In this document: positions 7,876 through 16,212 of the stretch, in pieces
Layout of the letters: each line of letters opens with the position of its first letter
How positions within the stretch are numbered: position 1 is the stretch's first letter
DNA from: CAYQJL01 sp964573295
Lineage (GTDB): Bacteria; Eisenbacteria; RBG-16-71-46; CAIMUX01; WJJG01
Length of the DNA: 64,000 nucleotides
NCBI GenBank assembly: GCA_964573295.1
Contig: CAZNJE010000002.1
Coordinates: forward strand, 62,001 to 126,000
Direction: 5' to 3'
The notes under the pieces: model-generated
The model's input: the letters and a program-made list of their open reading frames with translations, nothing else
What the model was told of the DNA's origin: nothing
The model's database searches: none
Program-made: the position numbers and the translations under genes

Positions 7876-8808
7876 TTGGATCAGCAATCCAGAGCCTATC
7901 TGCACGGACTGGGCGCCGTGCTGGCGTGGTCGACCGTGGCATCGGCCTTCAAGCTGACGCTGCGGGAGCTGACGCCGGTGGCCATGCTCTTCTACGCGTC
8001 CCTGACCTCCCTGCTCATCCTGCTGGCCATCTTGACCTGGCAGGGCCGTCTGGGGGTCTTGAGGCAGATCCGGGGTCGCGAGTGGCTCGCCTATGCCGGG
8101 CTCGGGTTCCTCAACCCGTTTCTCTACTACACGATCCTCTTCCGCGCCTACCAGCTCCTGCCCGGCCAGGAGGCTCAGGCTCTCAATTACACCTGGGCCA
8201 TCACGCTGGCGCTCTTGTCGATTCCGATTCTGAAGCAGCGTATCCGGCCCGCCAGCCTCGTGGCGCTCGTGATCAGCTTTGCGGGGGTCTGGGTCATCTC
8301 CACACGGGGGGACGTGTTCTCGACGCACTTCGCCGAGCCGGTGGGCGTGCTGCTGGCGGTGGGCAGTTCGGTCGTTTGGGCGCTCTTCTGGATCGGCAAC
8401 GTGCGCGATCCTCGGGACGAGATCGTCAAGCTGGCCCTGTGTTTCGTCTTCGGTACCGCCTTCGTGGGCCTCTACGCCCTGGCAACCGGGGATCCCTTGG
8501 CGGTGCGGTGGCCGGGGGTCGCCGGGGCAATCTACGCCGGCCTCTTCGAGATGGGTCTCACGTTCGTCCTGTGGCTCACGGCCCTGCGGCTCTCACGCAC
8601 GACCGCGCAGGTAGGCAACCTCATCTTCCTGTCGCCCTTCATCTCACTGGTGCTGCTTCACTTCGTGGTCGGTGAGGAGATCTTCCGCTCCTCGATCGTG
8701 GGGCTGGTACTCATCCTCGCCGGCATCGCCCTGCAGCGGCGCACCGACCGGATCACTCGGCAAACCGCGCCAGTGAGCCAACCCGCCGCCGGCAGCTGTG
8801 ATCCGTGA
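7876..8808 (+). CDS. EamA/DMT-superfamily transporter
   Basis: A 310-residue protein with ten predicted membrane helices in two EamA repeats (about residues 8-140 and 155-295). The first repeat starts GLGAVLAWSTVASAFKL, the second ends VLILAGIALQRR, as in drug/metabolite exporters. The polarity and substrate are unknown; relatives export amino acids, sugars or nucleotides. The start is TTG at 7876, supported by GGGGAGGAG five bases upstream; no ATG in this frame lies nearer the first helix. The stop (8806-8808) is inside a 34-bp tandem repeat, so the last dozen residues are repeat-encoded and not conserved. Confidence 0.85.
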   Translation: MDQQSRAYLHGLGAVLAWSTVASAFKLTLRELTPVAMLFYASLTSLLILLAILTWQGRLGVLRQIRGREWLAYAGLGFLNPFLYYTILFRAYQLLPGQEAQALNYTWAITLALLSIPILKQRIRPASLVALVISFAGVWVISTRGDVFSTHFAEPVGVLLAVGSSVVWALFWIGNVRDPRDEIVKLALCFVFGTAFVGLYALATGDPLAVRWPGVAGAIYAGLFEMGLTFVLWLTALRLSRTTAQVGNLIFLSPFISLVLLHFVVGEEIFRSSIVGLVLILAGIALQRRTDRITRQTAPVSQPAAGSCDP

Positions 8809-8868
8809 GCCCACCCGCCCGGCCGGCAGCAGTGAACCGTGAGCCACCCGCCCGGCCGGCGGCCGCGA
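8771..8868. repeat. About 34-bp tandem repeat, 2.8 copies, at the end of the EamA gene
   Basis: Units begin near 8771, 8804 and 8838; each has a gtgagcc...cccgcccggccggcagc core. The array straddles the stop codon of the exporter gene and reaches nearly to the stop of the convergent ApgM-like gene at 8887. Confidence 0.82.
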
Positions 8869-8886
8869 GACCGCAAGCTGGGCGCG

Positions 8887-10182
8887 TCAATCGGTTGCCT
8901 GCACCACGCGACGCATGAACTGATCACCCACCATCAGGCCGAGGGCGCCGTGCCTGGCCTGTACCTCGTCGAAGGCGGTCGTCTCGTCCGGCTCATCACC
9001 GCGCCGCCAGATGGCGACCGGCACCGGATCACGTCCGTGCTGGCCCGTCTCGACCGGCGTCGGATGATCGGGCAGAACGGCCAGCGTCCACTGCGGGCTG
9101 CGGCCCTCGAGGCCTTCCAGGATCGGGCGCACCAGCCGGTCGTCGAGGTACTCGATGCAACGGATCTTGAGATCCAGATCGCGCGCGTGCCCCGCCTCGT
9201 CCGAAGCCTCCACGTGGACGTAGACGAGATCGTGATCGCGCAGAGCCTCCAGACAGGCTTCGGCCTTGCCCTCGTAGTTGGTGTCGTGCAAGCCGGTGGC
9301 CCCCGGCACCCGGATGACGTCCATGCCGGCATAGACCCCGAGACCCATGATCAAGTCCACGGCGGAGATGACGGCGCTGCGAACGCCGTATAGCTCCTGG
9401 AGCGTCTTCATCCGGGGCCGGCATCCGGGCGACCAGGTCCAGATGCAGCTGGCCTCGTCCTGGCCCTTTTCTCTCCGTGCCACGTTGATGGGATGGTCAC
9501 GCAGGATCTCCAGCGAACGGCGGTAGATCTCGCGCAGGCGCTCAGCGGTTGCCTCGGGGGCTGGCCCGGCGGTGCCCTCGGCGGTTGGCCCGGCGGTGCC
9601 CTCAGCGGCTTCAGTGCCCGCCCGCGGCAGGAGGTCTTCGGCCAGATCGTCGAGGTGATCGTGCGGTGGCGCGCATACTACCGCCGAGCTGGCCCATCCG
9701 CCGCGCAGCAGTAGAAGATGCCGGTAGCTGATTCCCGGATAGAACTGGATGGGCCGGTCACCCCGCCCCCCGCCGAGCTCGCGATCCAGATCCCGGATCA
9801 AGCGCGAGGCTTCCTCACTCGAGATATGGCCTGCCGAGTGGTTCTTGATCCGGCGGGAAACCGGCGATACGGCATCGTGGAGGCAGATCAGATTGCAGCG
9901 CAGGGCCACGTCATCCTCGGCCACCTCCACCCCCATACTAGCGGCTTCCAGCACCGCCCGACCCTGGGAGACCTTGGCCGCGTCGTAGCCCAGGACCGCC
10001 AGGTTGGCCACAGCCGAGTCGGCTGGGCCCGTCTCCCCAATAGTGCGCAGGCAGCCCATGCGCCCCTGGCGTGCCACCTGGTCGATGGTGGGCTTCTGGG
10101 CCACCATCAACGGGGTCAGGCCGCCAAGGCGTTCGATGGGCACGTCCGACATGCCGTCGCCAAGCACGATGACTGACTTCAT
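8887..10182 (-). CDS. ApgM-like phosphoglycerate mutase family protein, possible homoserine kinase
   Basis: A 431-residue member of the alkaline-phosphatase-superfamily archaeal-type independent phosphoglycerate mutases. The start MKSVIVLGDGMSDVP, the GPADSAVANLAVLGYD segment with the nucleophilic Ser, and the late YVHVEASDEAGHARDL and LPDHPTP metal-ligand motifs are all present. It is the last gene of a unit with threonine synthase (40 bp upstream). In several bacteria without ThrB, a protein of this family next to thrC has been assigned homoserine kinase activity; that is the likelier job here, since this gene order has no ThrB. Residues about 194-214 are a TAEG/AGP-rich insert encoded by a 24-bp repeat. 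The start has GAGGAGAG upstream. Confidence 0.82.
   Translation of the reverse strand: MKSVIVLGDGMSDVPIERLGGLTPLMVAQKPTIDQVARQGRMGCLRTIGETGPADSAVANLAVLGYDAAKVSQGRAVLEAASMGVEVAEDDVALRCNLICLHDAVSPVSRRIKNHSAGHISSEEASRLIRDLDRELGGGRGDRPIQFYPGISYRHLLLLRGGWASSAVVCAPPHDHLDDLAEDLLPRAGTEAAEGTAGPTAEGTAGPAPEATAERLREIYRRSLEILRDHPINVARREKGQDEASCIWTWSPGCRPRMKTLQELYGVRSAVISAVDLIMGLGVYAGMDVIRVPGATGLHDTNYEGKAEACLEALRDHDLVYVHVEASDEAGHARDLDLKIRCIEYLDDRLVRPILEGLEGRSPQWTLAVLPDHPTPVETGQHGRDPVPVAIWRRGDEPDETTAFDEVQARHGALGLMVGDQFMRRVVQATD
9541..9610 (-). repeat. In-frame 24-bp tandem repeat inside the ApgM-like gene
   Basis: Two 24-bp units at 9556-9579 and 9580-9603, with partial copies on each side, encode repeated EGTAGPTA-type octapeptides. 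The insert falls between DDLAEDLLPRA and a helix beginning ERLREIYRRSLEIL, so in a surface linker of the cap region. Confidence 0.85.
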
Positions 10183-10221
10183 GACTCTCCTCTGCCGACG
10201 CGCGGGCGACCGGCATCACCG

Positions 10222-11580
10222 CTATCGGTACGTCCGCACCAGATAGTCCTTGAACGCGTCGTAGTCGGTCTCGAGTTCGACGTAGTTCTCGCTCTTCTCG
10301 TCCAGTCCCTGGAGACTGGCCGGCAGCTCCGGATCGATCTTGATGAGTTCGCGGATCTCTTCAGGAAACTTCGCTGGGTGGGCGGTCTCGAGCGAGACGG
10401 CGATCTGTCCGGCGGCCTGCGGCTCGGCGGTGAGATAACGCTGAAGCCCGGCCCACCCCACGGCGCCGTGCGGCTCCAGAATGGTCTCATGGTCGGTGTA
10501 GGTCCGCACGATCGTCGCACGCGTCGCTTCATCGTCGATGCTGGTAGCAAAAAGGTCCTCGCGCATGCGCGACAGATCCGGAGCCCGGTGGAGCCGCCCC
10601 ACCTCATCCATGTGACCGCCGTAGAGATCCACCACCCGGGCCAGGTTCGATGGGTGTCCCACGTTCATCGCGTTGCTGATGCAGCGTCGCGAGGGCTCGA
10701 TCTTCTCGTAGCGACCGGTGGCCAAGAAGCACGGGAACTCATCGTTGGCATTGGTGGCGATCACGAAGCGGTGAACGGGCAGGCCCATCTGAAAAGCCAG
10801 GAGGCCGCCCATCATGTCGCCGAAATTGCCCGAAGGCACCGAGAAGATCACCGGTTGACCGCCAGCCGCATCGGTGAGCTGCACGGCCGCATACACGTAG
10901 TAGACCGACTGAGGCAGCAAGCGGCCGATGTTGATCGAGTTGGCCGAAGACAGATTCAGATCCACCAGATCCGGATCCGCGAAGGCCTGCTTCACCAACG
11001 CCTGGCAGTTATCGAACTTGCTGTCCAGCGCCAGGGTGGCCACGTTGCCGCCCAAGGTCGTCATCTGACGGCGCTGTCGGTTCGACACCTCGTGGATCGG
11101 GAAGAGCACGACCACCCGGATGCCCTCGACGCCCTGGAAGGCGTGGGCGATCGCCGATCCGGTATCGCCCGAGGTCGCCGTCAAGATCAGGATCTCCCGC
11201 CCCCGCTCGCGCGCCAGGCGCCCCAGTGCCCGGCCCATGAACCGGGCCGCGAAGTCCTTGAAAGAAGCGGTCGGGCCCTGGTCGAGCCGCATCACGTAGC
11301 GATCCCTCTCGACGCGCTCCAGGGGCACCGCGAAGTCGTAGGCGTCGTGACAGATCTCGCGCAAGGCGTCGGGTGTGAAGCTGCCGTCGGCGAACGGGGT
11401 CATGATCTGGGCCGCCAGTTCCGGGTAGCTTTTCTCACGCGCCGCCTTCAGGAATCCCGGCCGGAAGCTGGGGATGGGGCGAGGCATGAAGAGTCCCCTG
11501 TCGCCGGCTTGTCCCTGAAGCAGCGCGCCGGCCAGATCCGCCTCGGGCACGTTGTGATTCGTGCTGTAGTAGGTCGTCAT
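10222..11580 (-). CDS. thrC: Threonine synthase
   Basis: A 452-residue PLP enzyme converting O-phospho-homoserine to threonine. The N-terminal STNHNVPEADLAGALLQG is the usual start of the E. coli-type (class II) threonine synthase. The PLP lysine is Lys108 in the motif PTASFKDFAARF, followed by LTATSGDTGSAIAHAF and the phosphate-binding VPSGNFGDMMGG. Length and order fit this class. It lies 27 bp downstream of the Cys/Met PLP enzyme and upstream of the ApgM-like gene, all on the minus strand with good ribosome-binding sites (GCGGAGGAC here), so they are probably one transcript under the Lrp-type regulator. Confidence 0.95.
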   Translation of the reverse strand: MTTYYSTNHNVPEADLAGALLQGQAGDRGLFMPRPIPSFRPGFLKAAREKSYPELAAQIMTPFADGSFTPDALREICHDAYDFAVPLERVERDRYVMRLDQGPTASFKDFAARFMGRALGRLARERGREILILTATSGDTGSAIAHAFQGVEGIRVVVLFPIHEVSNRQRRQMTTLGGNVATLALDSKFDNCQALVKQAFADPDLVDLNLSSANSINIGRLLPQSVYYVYAAVQLTDAAGGQPVIFSVPSGNFGDMMGGLLAFQMGLPVHRFVIATNANDEFPCFLATGRYEKIEPSRRCISNAMNVGHPSNLARVVDLYGGHMDEVGRLHRAPDLSRMREDLFATSIDDEATRATIVRTYTDHETILEPHGAVGWAGLQRYLTAEPQAAGQIAVSLETAHPAKFPEEIRELIKIDPELPASLQGLDEKSENYVELETDYDAFKDYLVRTYR

Positions 11581-11607
11581 GGGTCCTCCGCGAGCGGCTG
11601 CTCCGCA

Positions 11608-13113
11608 CTAGTTCCCGGGCCTGGCGTAGGATGCGCCTCCCACACTGAAGGCCGACGGCACACTCACCGTCACCCGCCCGGTGATGGCGGCCAGCGCTTG
11701 GTCGAGGTCGGCGATGATATCATCAGTATGCTCGCCACCCACACACAGACGCACCAAGTTCGGCGGAATGTCGGCCATTTTGCGTCCTTCTTCACCCTGT
11801 TGTGAATGCGTCGAGATCGCCGGGATCGTGGCGACCGACTTGATCCGTCCCAGGTCGGTGGCCCGCCAGATACGCTGCATGGCATCGAAGACCGTGCGGG
11901 TCGGCGCCGCCCCGCCCTTGACGCGGAAGGACATGAGGTGGCCGTAGCGGTTGACCTTCTCCCCGTACTGCTTATCAAACTCACTGTCGACCAGATACAG
12001 ATAGCGGCTGGCCAACTCGTGCAGAGGATGCCCGGGGAGACCGAGGTAGTCGACCTGCTCGATCTGCGGGTGCGAGCCCAGGAATTCAGCCACGGCCATC
12101 GTGTTGCGACTGAAGAGATCCACCTTCGACCGTAACGTGCGAATGTCGTTGAGTGAGAGGATCGCGTTCATGGGCGAGAGGTTCTGCCCGTTGTCGCGGT
12201 TGGGCAGCGTCTTCAAGTACATGGCGAAATCGCTGGTCATTTCCTCGGAGGCATACCGACAGGTCAAGTTCTTGCGCGCGATCACCGCGCCGGCAATGCC
12301 GAAGCCCGAGGAGGTCAGCGTCTTGGTCACCGACTGGATGACGACGTCGGCGCCGTGGCAGAGCGGTCGCAGCAGCGCTGGTGAAGCGACCGTGTTGTCG
12401 ATGATGAGCGGCAGACCGTGCTGGTGCGCGATCTGGGCTACGCGCTCCAGATCGAAGAAGGCCTGGCCGGGATTCGACGGCAGCTCGCCATAGAGAAAGC
12501 GCGTGTTCTCATCGATCTTCGAGACCCACTCCTCGGCATCGGCTGAGTTGATCACCCACCGGCACTCGATACCCCGCTCCTGCATCTTACGGACGGCAAA
12601 CTGCTGGAACGTACCGCCGTAGACCTGGCAGGTAGCGACAAAGTTGATCGGCCGGCTGGGCTCCTTGGAATCGACACACAGGAAGGCGTCGGTGGCACTC
12701 AGGATCGCCGCCATGCCCGAGGAGGTGGCCACGCAGGAGGTCTCCCCGTCGAAACCGTACCCCTCGAGCATCGCCAGGGTGTTCTCGAGATAGTAGAGAC
12801 TGGGGTTGGCGATGCGCGAATAGCACCAGGTCGGGATCTGGTAGCCGAGCGCCGCTTCCATCTCGTCGGAATCGCGATAGGCCTGCGAGGACGCCATGTA
12901 GATCGGTTCGATGATCGAGCCCTGATTGTGATTCAGAGCCTCGTTCATCGTGTAGAGGCCGTGGACGGCGATCGTGTCGAATCGGCAGGCGCGCATCTTG
13001 CCAAGCGCCTCGGCACGCTGCTGAGCCGCCACCTCGGCCGCCTTCACGTAACGGGCCACGCCGCCGTCTCCCGCGCTGCCTGTGTTCTGCTGCTGCATGC
13101 TTTCATCCGCCAT
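11608..13113 (-). CDS. Cys/Met metabolism PLP-dependent enzyme
   Basis: A 501-residue fold-type I enzyme of the cystathionine gamma-synthase / O-acetylhomoserine sulfhydrylase superfamily. The PLP lysine is Lys264 in SVTKTLTSSG, preceded by the Asp in LPLIIDNTVASPALLRP. The N-terminal YSRIANPSLYYLENTLAMLEG corresponds to the family's YSRxxNPT motif. It is longer than the usual 390-430 residues, with a 50-residue N-terminal extension and internal additions, so the exact reaction (sulfhydrylase, gamma-synthase or gamma-lyase) is not certain. It is separated by only 3 bp from the upstream Lrp-type regulator and its ribosome-binding site (GGAGGGG) lies in the end of that gene. Confidence 0.85.
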   Translation of the reverse strand: MADESMQQQNTGSAGDGGVARYVKAAEVAAQQRAEALGKMRACRFDTIAVHGLYTMNEALNHNQGSIIEPIYMASSQAYRDSDEMEAALGYQIPTWCYSRIANPSLYYLENTLAMLEGYGFDGETSCVATSSGMAAILSATDAFLCVDSKEPSRPINFVATCQVYGGTFQQFAVRKMQERGIECRWVINSADAEEWVSKIDENTRFLYGELPSNPGQAFFDLERVAQIAHQHGLPLIIDNTVASPALLRPLCHGADVVIQSVTKTLTSSGFGIAGAVIARKNLTCRYASEEMTSDFAMYLKTLPNRDNGQNLSPMNAILSLNDIRTLRSKVDLFSRNTMAVAEFLGSHPQIEQVDYLGLPGHPLHELASRYLYLVDSEFDKQYGEKVNRYGHLMSFRVKGGAAPTRTVFDAMQRIWRATDLGRIKSVATIPAISTHSQQGEEGRKMADIPPNLVRLCVGGEHTDDIIADLDQALAAITGRVTVSVPSAFSVGGASYARPGN

Positions 13114-13116
13114 GGC

Positions 13117-13608
13117 TTACCCCTCCTGTGTGGTCGGGCTGCCGGCCCGGACCGACTCGAGTGCGTACCCGTCGTCCTCTTTGACCGTCGAGAGGATCAG
13201 GAAGGTCTCCTGCTTCTCGAGGCCGCGGAGACCCGCCAGGGTGTGCTTGGCGAGCTCGCGGAGGTGATCGATGTCCCGCACGACCACATGCAGGATGTAG
13301 TCGTACTGCCCGGTGACGTGGTAGCAGGCCTTCACCTCCGGAACGCTCCGCACCTGCGCCTCGAAGGCATCGATCACGCCCGGTTCGTGCCGGTTGAGAT
13401 TGATCTGAACCATGGCCTGCACGTGCAACCCCAGGGCATGGGGATCGAGTCGCGCGTGATAGCCGGTGATGACACCGCGCTCCTCCAGGCGCCGCACGCG
13501 TTCCAAGGTGGTCGAGGGAGCCAAGCCCGACTGGCGTGACAGCTCGACGTTGGTCACCCTGCCCTGCGCCTGCAACAGAGAGGCCAGTTTGAGATCGGTG
13601 GTGTCCAT
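13117..13608 (-). CDS. Lrp/AsnC-family transcriptional regulator
   Basis: A 163-residue regulator of standard Lrp length. Residues 1-60 are a winged helix-turn-helix (NVELSRQSGLAPSTTLERVRRLEERGVITGY), residues 65-145 the RAM effector-binding domain, including VPEVKACYHVTGQYDYILHVVVRD. Lrp proteins sense amino acids and bind DNA as octamers. It is the first gene of the met/thr unit, 3 bp before the PLP enzyme, and so probably controls its own operon in response to methionine, threonine or a relative. The DNA just upstream is AT-rich, unlike most of the window, and contains a palindrome suited to such a protein. Confidence 0.93.
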   Translation of the reverse strand: MDTTDLKLASLLQAQGRVTNVELSRQSGLAPSTTLERVRRLEERGVITGYHARLDPHALGLHVQAMVQINLNRHEPGVIDAFEAQVRSVPEVKACYHVTGQYDYILHVVVRDIDHLRELAKHTLAGLRGLEKQETFLILSTVKEDDGYALESVRAGSPTTQEG

Positions 13609-13625
13609 GGCGGAATCCTATCGTT

Positions 13626-13686
13626 GAATATTCGTAAATCACAAGCACTCACGAGTCCTTTATTCGACAAAGCGGCCGAATTGCAA
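13626..13686 (-). promoter_or_regulatory. Possible promoter and operator of the Lrp-type operon
   Basis: On the minus strand TTGCAA (13681-13686) and AATAAA (13659-13664) are 16 bp apart, each matching four of six consensus bases. The perfect palindrome GAATATTC lies at 13626-13633, between this promoter and the start codon at 13608. An AT-rich palindrome is a plausible autoregulatory Lrp/AsnC site. No experimental support. Confidence 0.4.
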
Positions 13687-13762
13687 GATCATTATTCACC
13701 TTTATTGCATCCAGATCGAATCTGACTCGATCTCCCCATCACCTACTCCAGCCCATGAGAAT

Positions 13763-13791
13763 GGCGGCCCCAGCACGCTGCCGGGGCCGCC
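13763..13791 (-). terminator. Hairpin, probable terminator of the mscS gene
   Basis: A perfect 9-bp stem, GGCGGCCCC at 13763-13771 with GGGGCCGCC at 13783-13791, and an 11-nt loop. It lies about 100 bp after the stop of the mscS-like gene. A following U-tract is weak, so it may act as a strong pause or transcript-stabilising hairpin. Confidence 0.6.
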
Positions 13792-13802
13792 TCTATTGTC
13801 CT

Positions 13803-13895
13803 CAGACTGATCCGCAATCGCTTCCGCAATCGCTCGGCAATCGCTCCGCGATGTCTCCGGGATGTCTCCGCGATTCTCCGCTACTCCTCCGCTAC
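13803..13895. repeat. Degenerate short tandem repeats at the end of the mscS gene
   Basis: Imperfect 10-12-bp units of the type cgcaatcgctc change gradually into cgatgtctccg and ctccgctactc. The array ends at the stop codon of the mscS-like gene. Confidence 0.65.
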
Positions 13896-14716
13896 TTCTC
13901 CGCCTGATGCATCACGACCTGCGGGAAGGGAATCTCGATGCCGTTGGTGTCGAACTCCTCCTTGATCTTGCGCGTCAGGTCGAACTTGACGCCCCAGTAG
14001 TCGGAGGTCTTCACCCAGGGACGAGCGACCAGGTTCACACTGGAGTCGGCCAGCTCGGATACGGCGATCTGATACGCCGGATCTTTGAGCACGCGCTCGT
14101 CGGACTCGAAGGTCTTCTTGATGATCTCCTCGGCCTTGGCGATCGAGGAGCCGTAGCCGATGCCGAAGACCATGTCGACCCGGCGGGTGTCGTTGGCGGT
14201 GATGTTCTTGATCGTGTCGCCGAAGATCTTGCTGTTGGGAATCATGATCCTGATGTTATCCGGCGTGGTCATCTCGGTCGTGAAGATGCCCATGTCCCGG
14301 ATCGTGCCGGCGGCCCCGCCCGCGTCCACGTAGTCACCGATCTTATACGGCCGGAACACCAGCAGCATGATCCCGGCCGCGAAGTTCGAAAGCGAGCCCT
14401 GCAGCGCAAAACCGATGGCGAAGCCGGCCGCACCCAAGACGGCGACCAGCGAGGCGGTCTCGACCCCGAAGTTGCCCAAGGCGGCCACCACCGCGAAGAT
14501 GATCACCAGGTAGTAGACGATTGCGCTCGTGAAACCCACGATGGCCGGATCGGTCTTCGAACGGGTCATGGCGTTTCGAACCAACTTGCGCGCCCAGCCA
14601 GCAACGATGCGACCGGCGATCAGCACCAGAATGGCGCCGATCACACTTATCCCGTAGGTGGTCGCGAACTTGACGATCGTGTTCATGATCTGTTCCATCG
14701 TGCTCAGTTCTTCCAT
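13892..14716 (-). CDS. mscS: Small-conductance mechanosensitive channel, MscS family
   Basis: A 274-residue protein of E. coli MscS type and length, a heptameric inner-membrane valve that opens on hypo-osmotic shock. It has three membrane helices; the pore helix TM3 reads GAAGFAIGFALQGSLSNFAAGIMLL with the Ala/Gly packing typical of the family, followed by the beta-domain RPYKIGDYVDAGGAAGTI. The C-terminal vestibule runs to HQAEK. The start is supported by GGTGAGGAGGAGAG. It stands alone, with a hairpin about 100 bp past its stop. Confidence 0.95.
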   Translation of the reverse strand: MEELSTMEQIMNTIVKFATTYGISVIGAILVLIAGRIVAGWARKLVRNAMTRSKTDPAIVGFTSAIVYYLVIIFAVVAALGNFGVETASLVAVLGAAGFAIGFALQGSLSNFAAGIMLLVFRPYKIGDYVDAGGAAGTIRDMGIFTTEMTTPDNIRIMIPNSKIFGDTIKNITANDTRRVDMVFGIGYGSSIAKAEEIIKKTFESDERVLKDPAYQIAVSELADSSVNLVARPWVKTSDYWGVKFDLTRKIKEEFDTNGIEIPFPQVVMHQAEK

Positions 14717-14818
14717 CTGCCTCTCCTCCTCACCGGCGCCGCCCGGGGCGCCTCACTTGTGTCGATCTCGTGATCGCGATACCGATCTCCTGGTCGTCCT
14801 CTCTAGCACCAAGAGGGG

Positions 14819-15745
14819 TTAGAACAGCGTGTAGCTCAAGCCCAAACCCAACGTCTCGCGGAACCGGCCACGCTCGTCGATCTCCTTGTCGTACAGCAGC
14901 TCGGCAAACAGGCTCACCTGGATGTATTTGGCGACATTGGCCGAGAAGGTGTTCTCCCAGGCCAGGTCAGCGGTCTTCCAGTCGTCGTTCTCGAACTCGT
15001 CTTCTTCGGAGTTGAAGAGCGCTTGGAAGACGCGCAGCTTCGAGACGTACTTCAGGTTGTCGCCGCCGAAGGTGTGGGCGAAATCGGTGACCCACTCCAG
15101 GCCGCCGTCGGTGACGCTCTCGCTGTCGACCTCCTCGGGATCATAGTCGACGACATTCTTCATGAGATGCTGCCGCATGGCGAAACCGACGCGGGAGAAG
15201 AGCTCAGTCTGCTCATTCTTGAGGATGCTGCGCCCCAGGCCCACCGATTCGGTCAAGGTGATCGGGTCGAGGGCCTTATTCAAACTCTGCGTCGAATCCG
15301 CCTCGTTCGTGTGCACCTTGTAGAACTGACTCTCGAAGGTGAACGCGGCATAGGGGTCGGCGAAATAGCCCAGGGTCATTCGCAATAACGACTCGAAAAA
15401 CATCCGGTCGGTCGACTTCTCCGGCGACTCCCATTGGCGCTTGCGGTCATCACCGATGTACTCGTTGTGCGTCTGCCCGAAAGCCAGCTTCAGTGTGTTA
15501 CGCCAGTCGAACTGCTCGCTGAGCCTTTTCTCGGCCGTGACGTTGGCCTTGGCCGTCCAGATGATCGAGCCGTTCTCCTCGCCATCCCACGAATCGCTGT
15601 AGCTGGCCTGGTTGAGGTTGAGCGACAGATCCGCCGTCGTCTGCCAGCCGGTCACGGGTTCTTCCTGCCCGGCCGCCACGCCTACTCCCATACCCGCTGC
15701 CATCAGCAGCCCTACCCACAGCGACACCATCATCCTCGTCTTCAT
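14819..15745 (-). CDS. DUF3078-type outer-membrane protein
   Basis: A 308-residue protein with a signal peptide (cleavage likely after GVAAG, residue about 25) and then alternating amphipathic strands ending in Phe (LGLGLSYTLF), as expected for an outer-membrane beta-barrel. The early motif LNLNQASYSDSWDGEENGS matches the conserved opening of DUF3078 proteins of Bacteroidetes and relatives. No function is known for the family. The start has GGAGG upstream. The 467-bp gap upstream (15746-16212) holds the promoter region and, further on, a 44-bp tandem repeat; I see no gene there. Confidence 0.72.
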   Translation of the reverse strand: MKTRMMVSLWVGLLMAAGMGVGVAAGQEEPVTGWQTTADLSLNLNQASYSDSWDGEENGSIIWTAKANVTAEKRLSEQFDWRNTLKLAFGQTHNEYIGDDRKRQWESPEKSTDRMFFESLLRMTLGYFADPYAAFTFESQFYKVHTNEADSTQSLNKALDPITLTESVGLGRSILKNEQTELFSRVGFAMRQHLMKNVVDYDPEEVDSESVTDGGLEWVTDFAHTFGGDNLKYVSKLRVFQALFNSEEDEFENDDWKTADLAWENTFSANVAKYIQVSLFAELLYDKEIDERGRFRETLGLGLSYTLF

Positions 15746-16082
15746 GGCACAAGATCCTCCCTGGCGTGACCAGATCTCGGCCGTGCCACGACCCGTCCGG
15801 GCACGACACGTCCCCGTGATGAATTCACGCCCCTTTTGGGGTTCTCCTATCGAGAGTGGTCTTGAGATTGCACTCTACGTTTCACACGTTCTGCGGGGCC
15901 GGAGAAGCGCACGGCCCGCCCACTTCACGGCCAGCATGATGAAGCGAACCATCGTTGCAAGAGAAGGTTCCGTCCCGCGGAGCCTGGGAATGGTGGAGGA
16001 CAACGCTTGCCGATGTCAAGCGCGCGTGGCCGGAGATGCCTGTCACGAGAGGGCCCGAGGCCACCTAAGCGCAAGCCCCGAG

Positions 16083-16204
16083 GGCCCATCTGCGCCGCCC
16101 CCGAGCCTCCTTGGCGCCAGCCCGGCGGCCCATCTGCGCCGCCCCCGAGCCTCCTTGGCGCCAGCCCGGCGGCCCATCTGCGCCGCCCCCGAGCCTCCTC
16201 AGCG
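16083..16204. repeat. 44-bp tandem repeat, 2.8 copies, downstream of glnS
   Basis: Units start at 16083, 16127 and 16171 (partial); the unit opens ggcccatctgcgcc and is almost perfect between copies. It ends just after the glnS stop codon at 16213. The unit length is not a multiple of three. The rest of 15746-16082 shows no coding signal. Confidence 0.93.
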
Positions 16205-16212
16205 CCGGCTGG

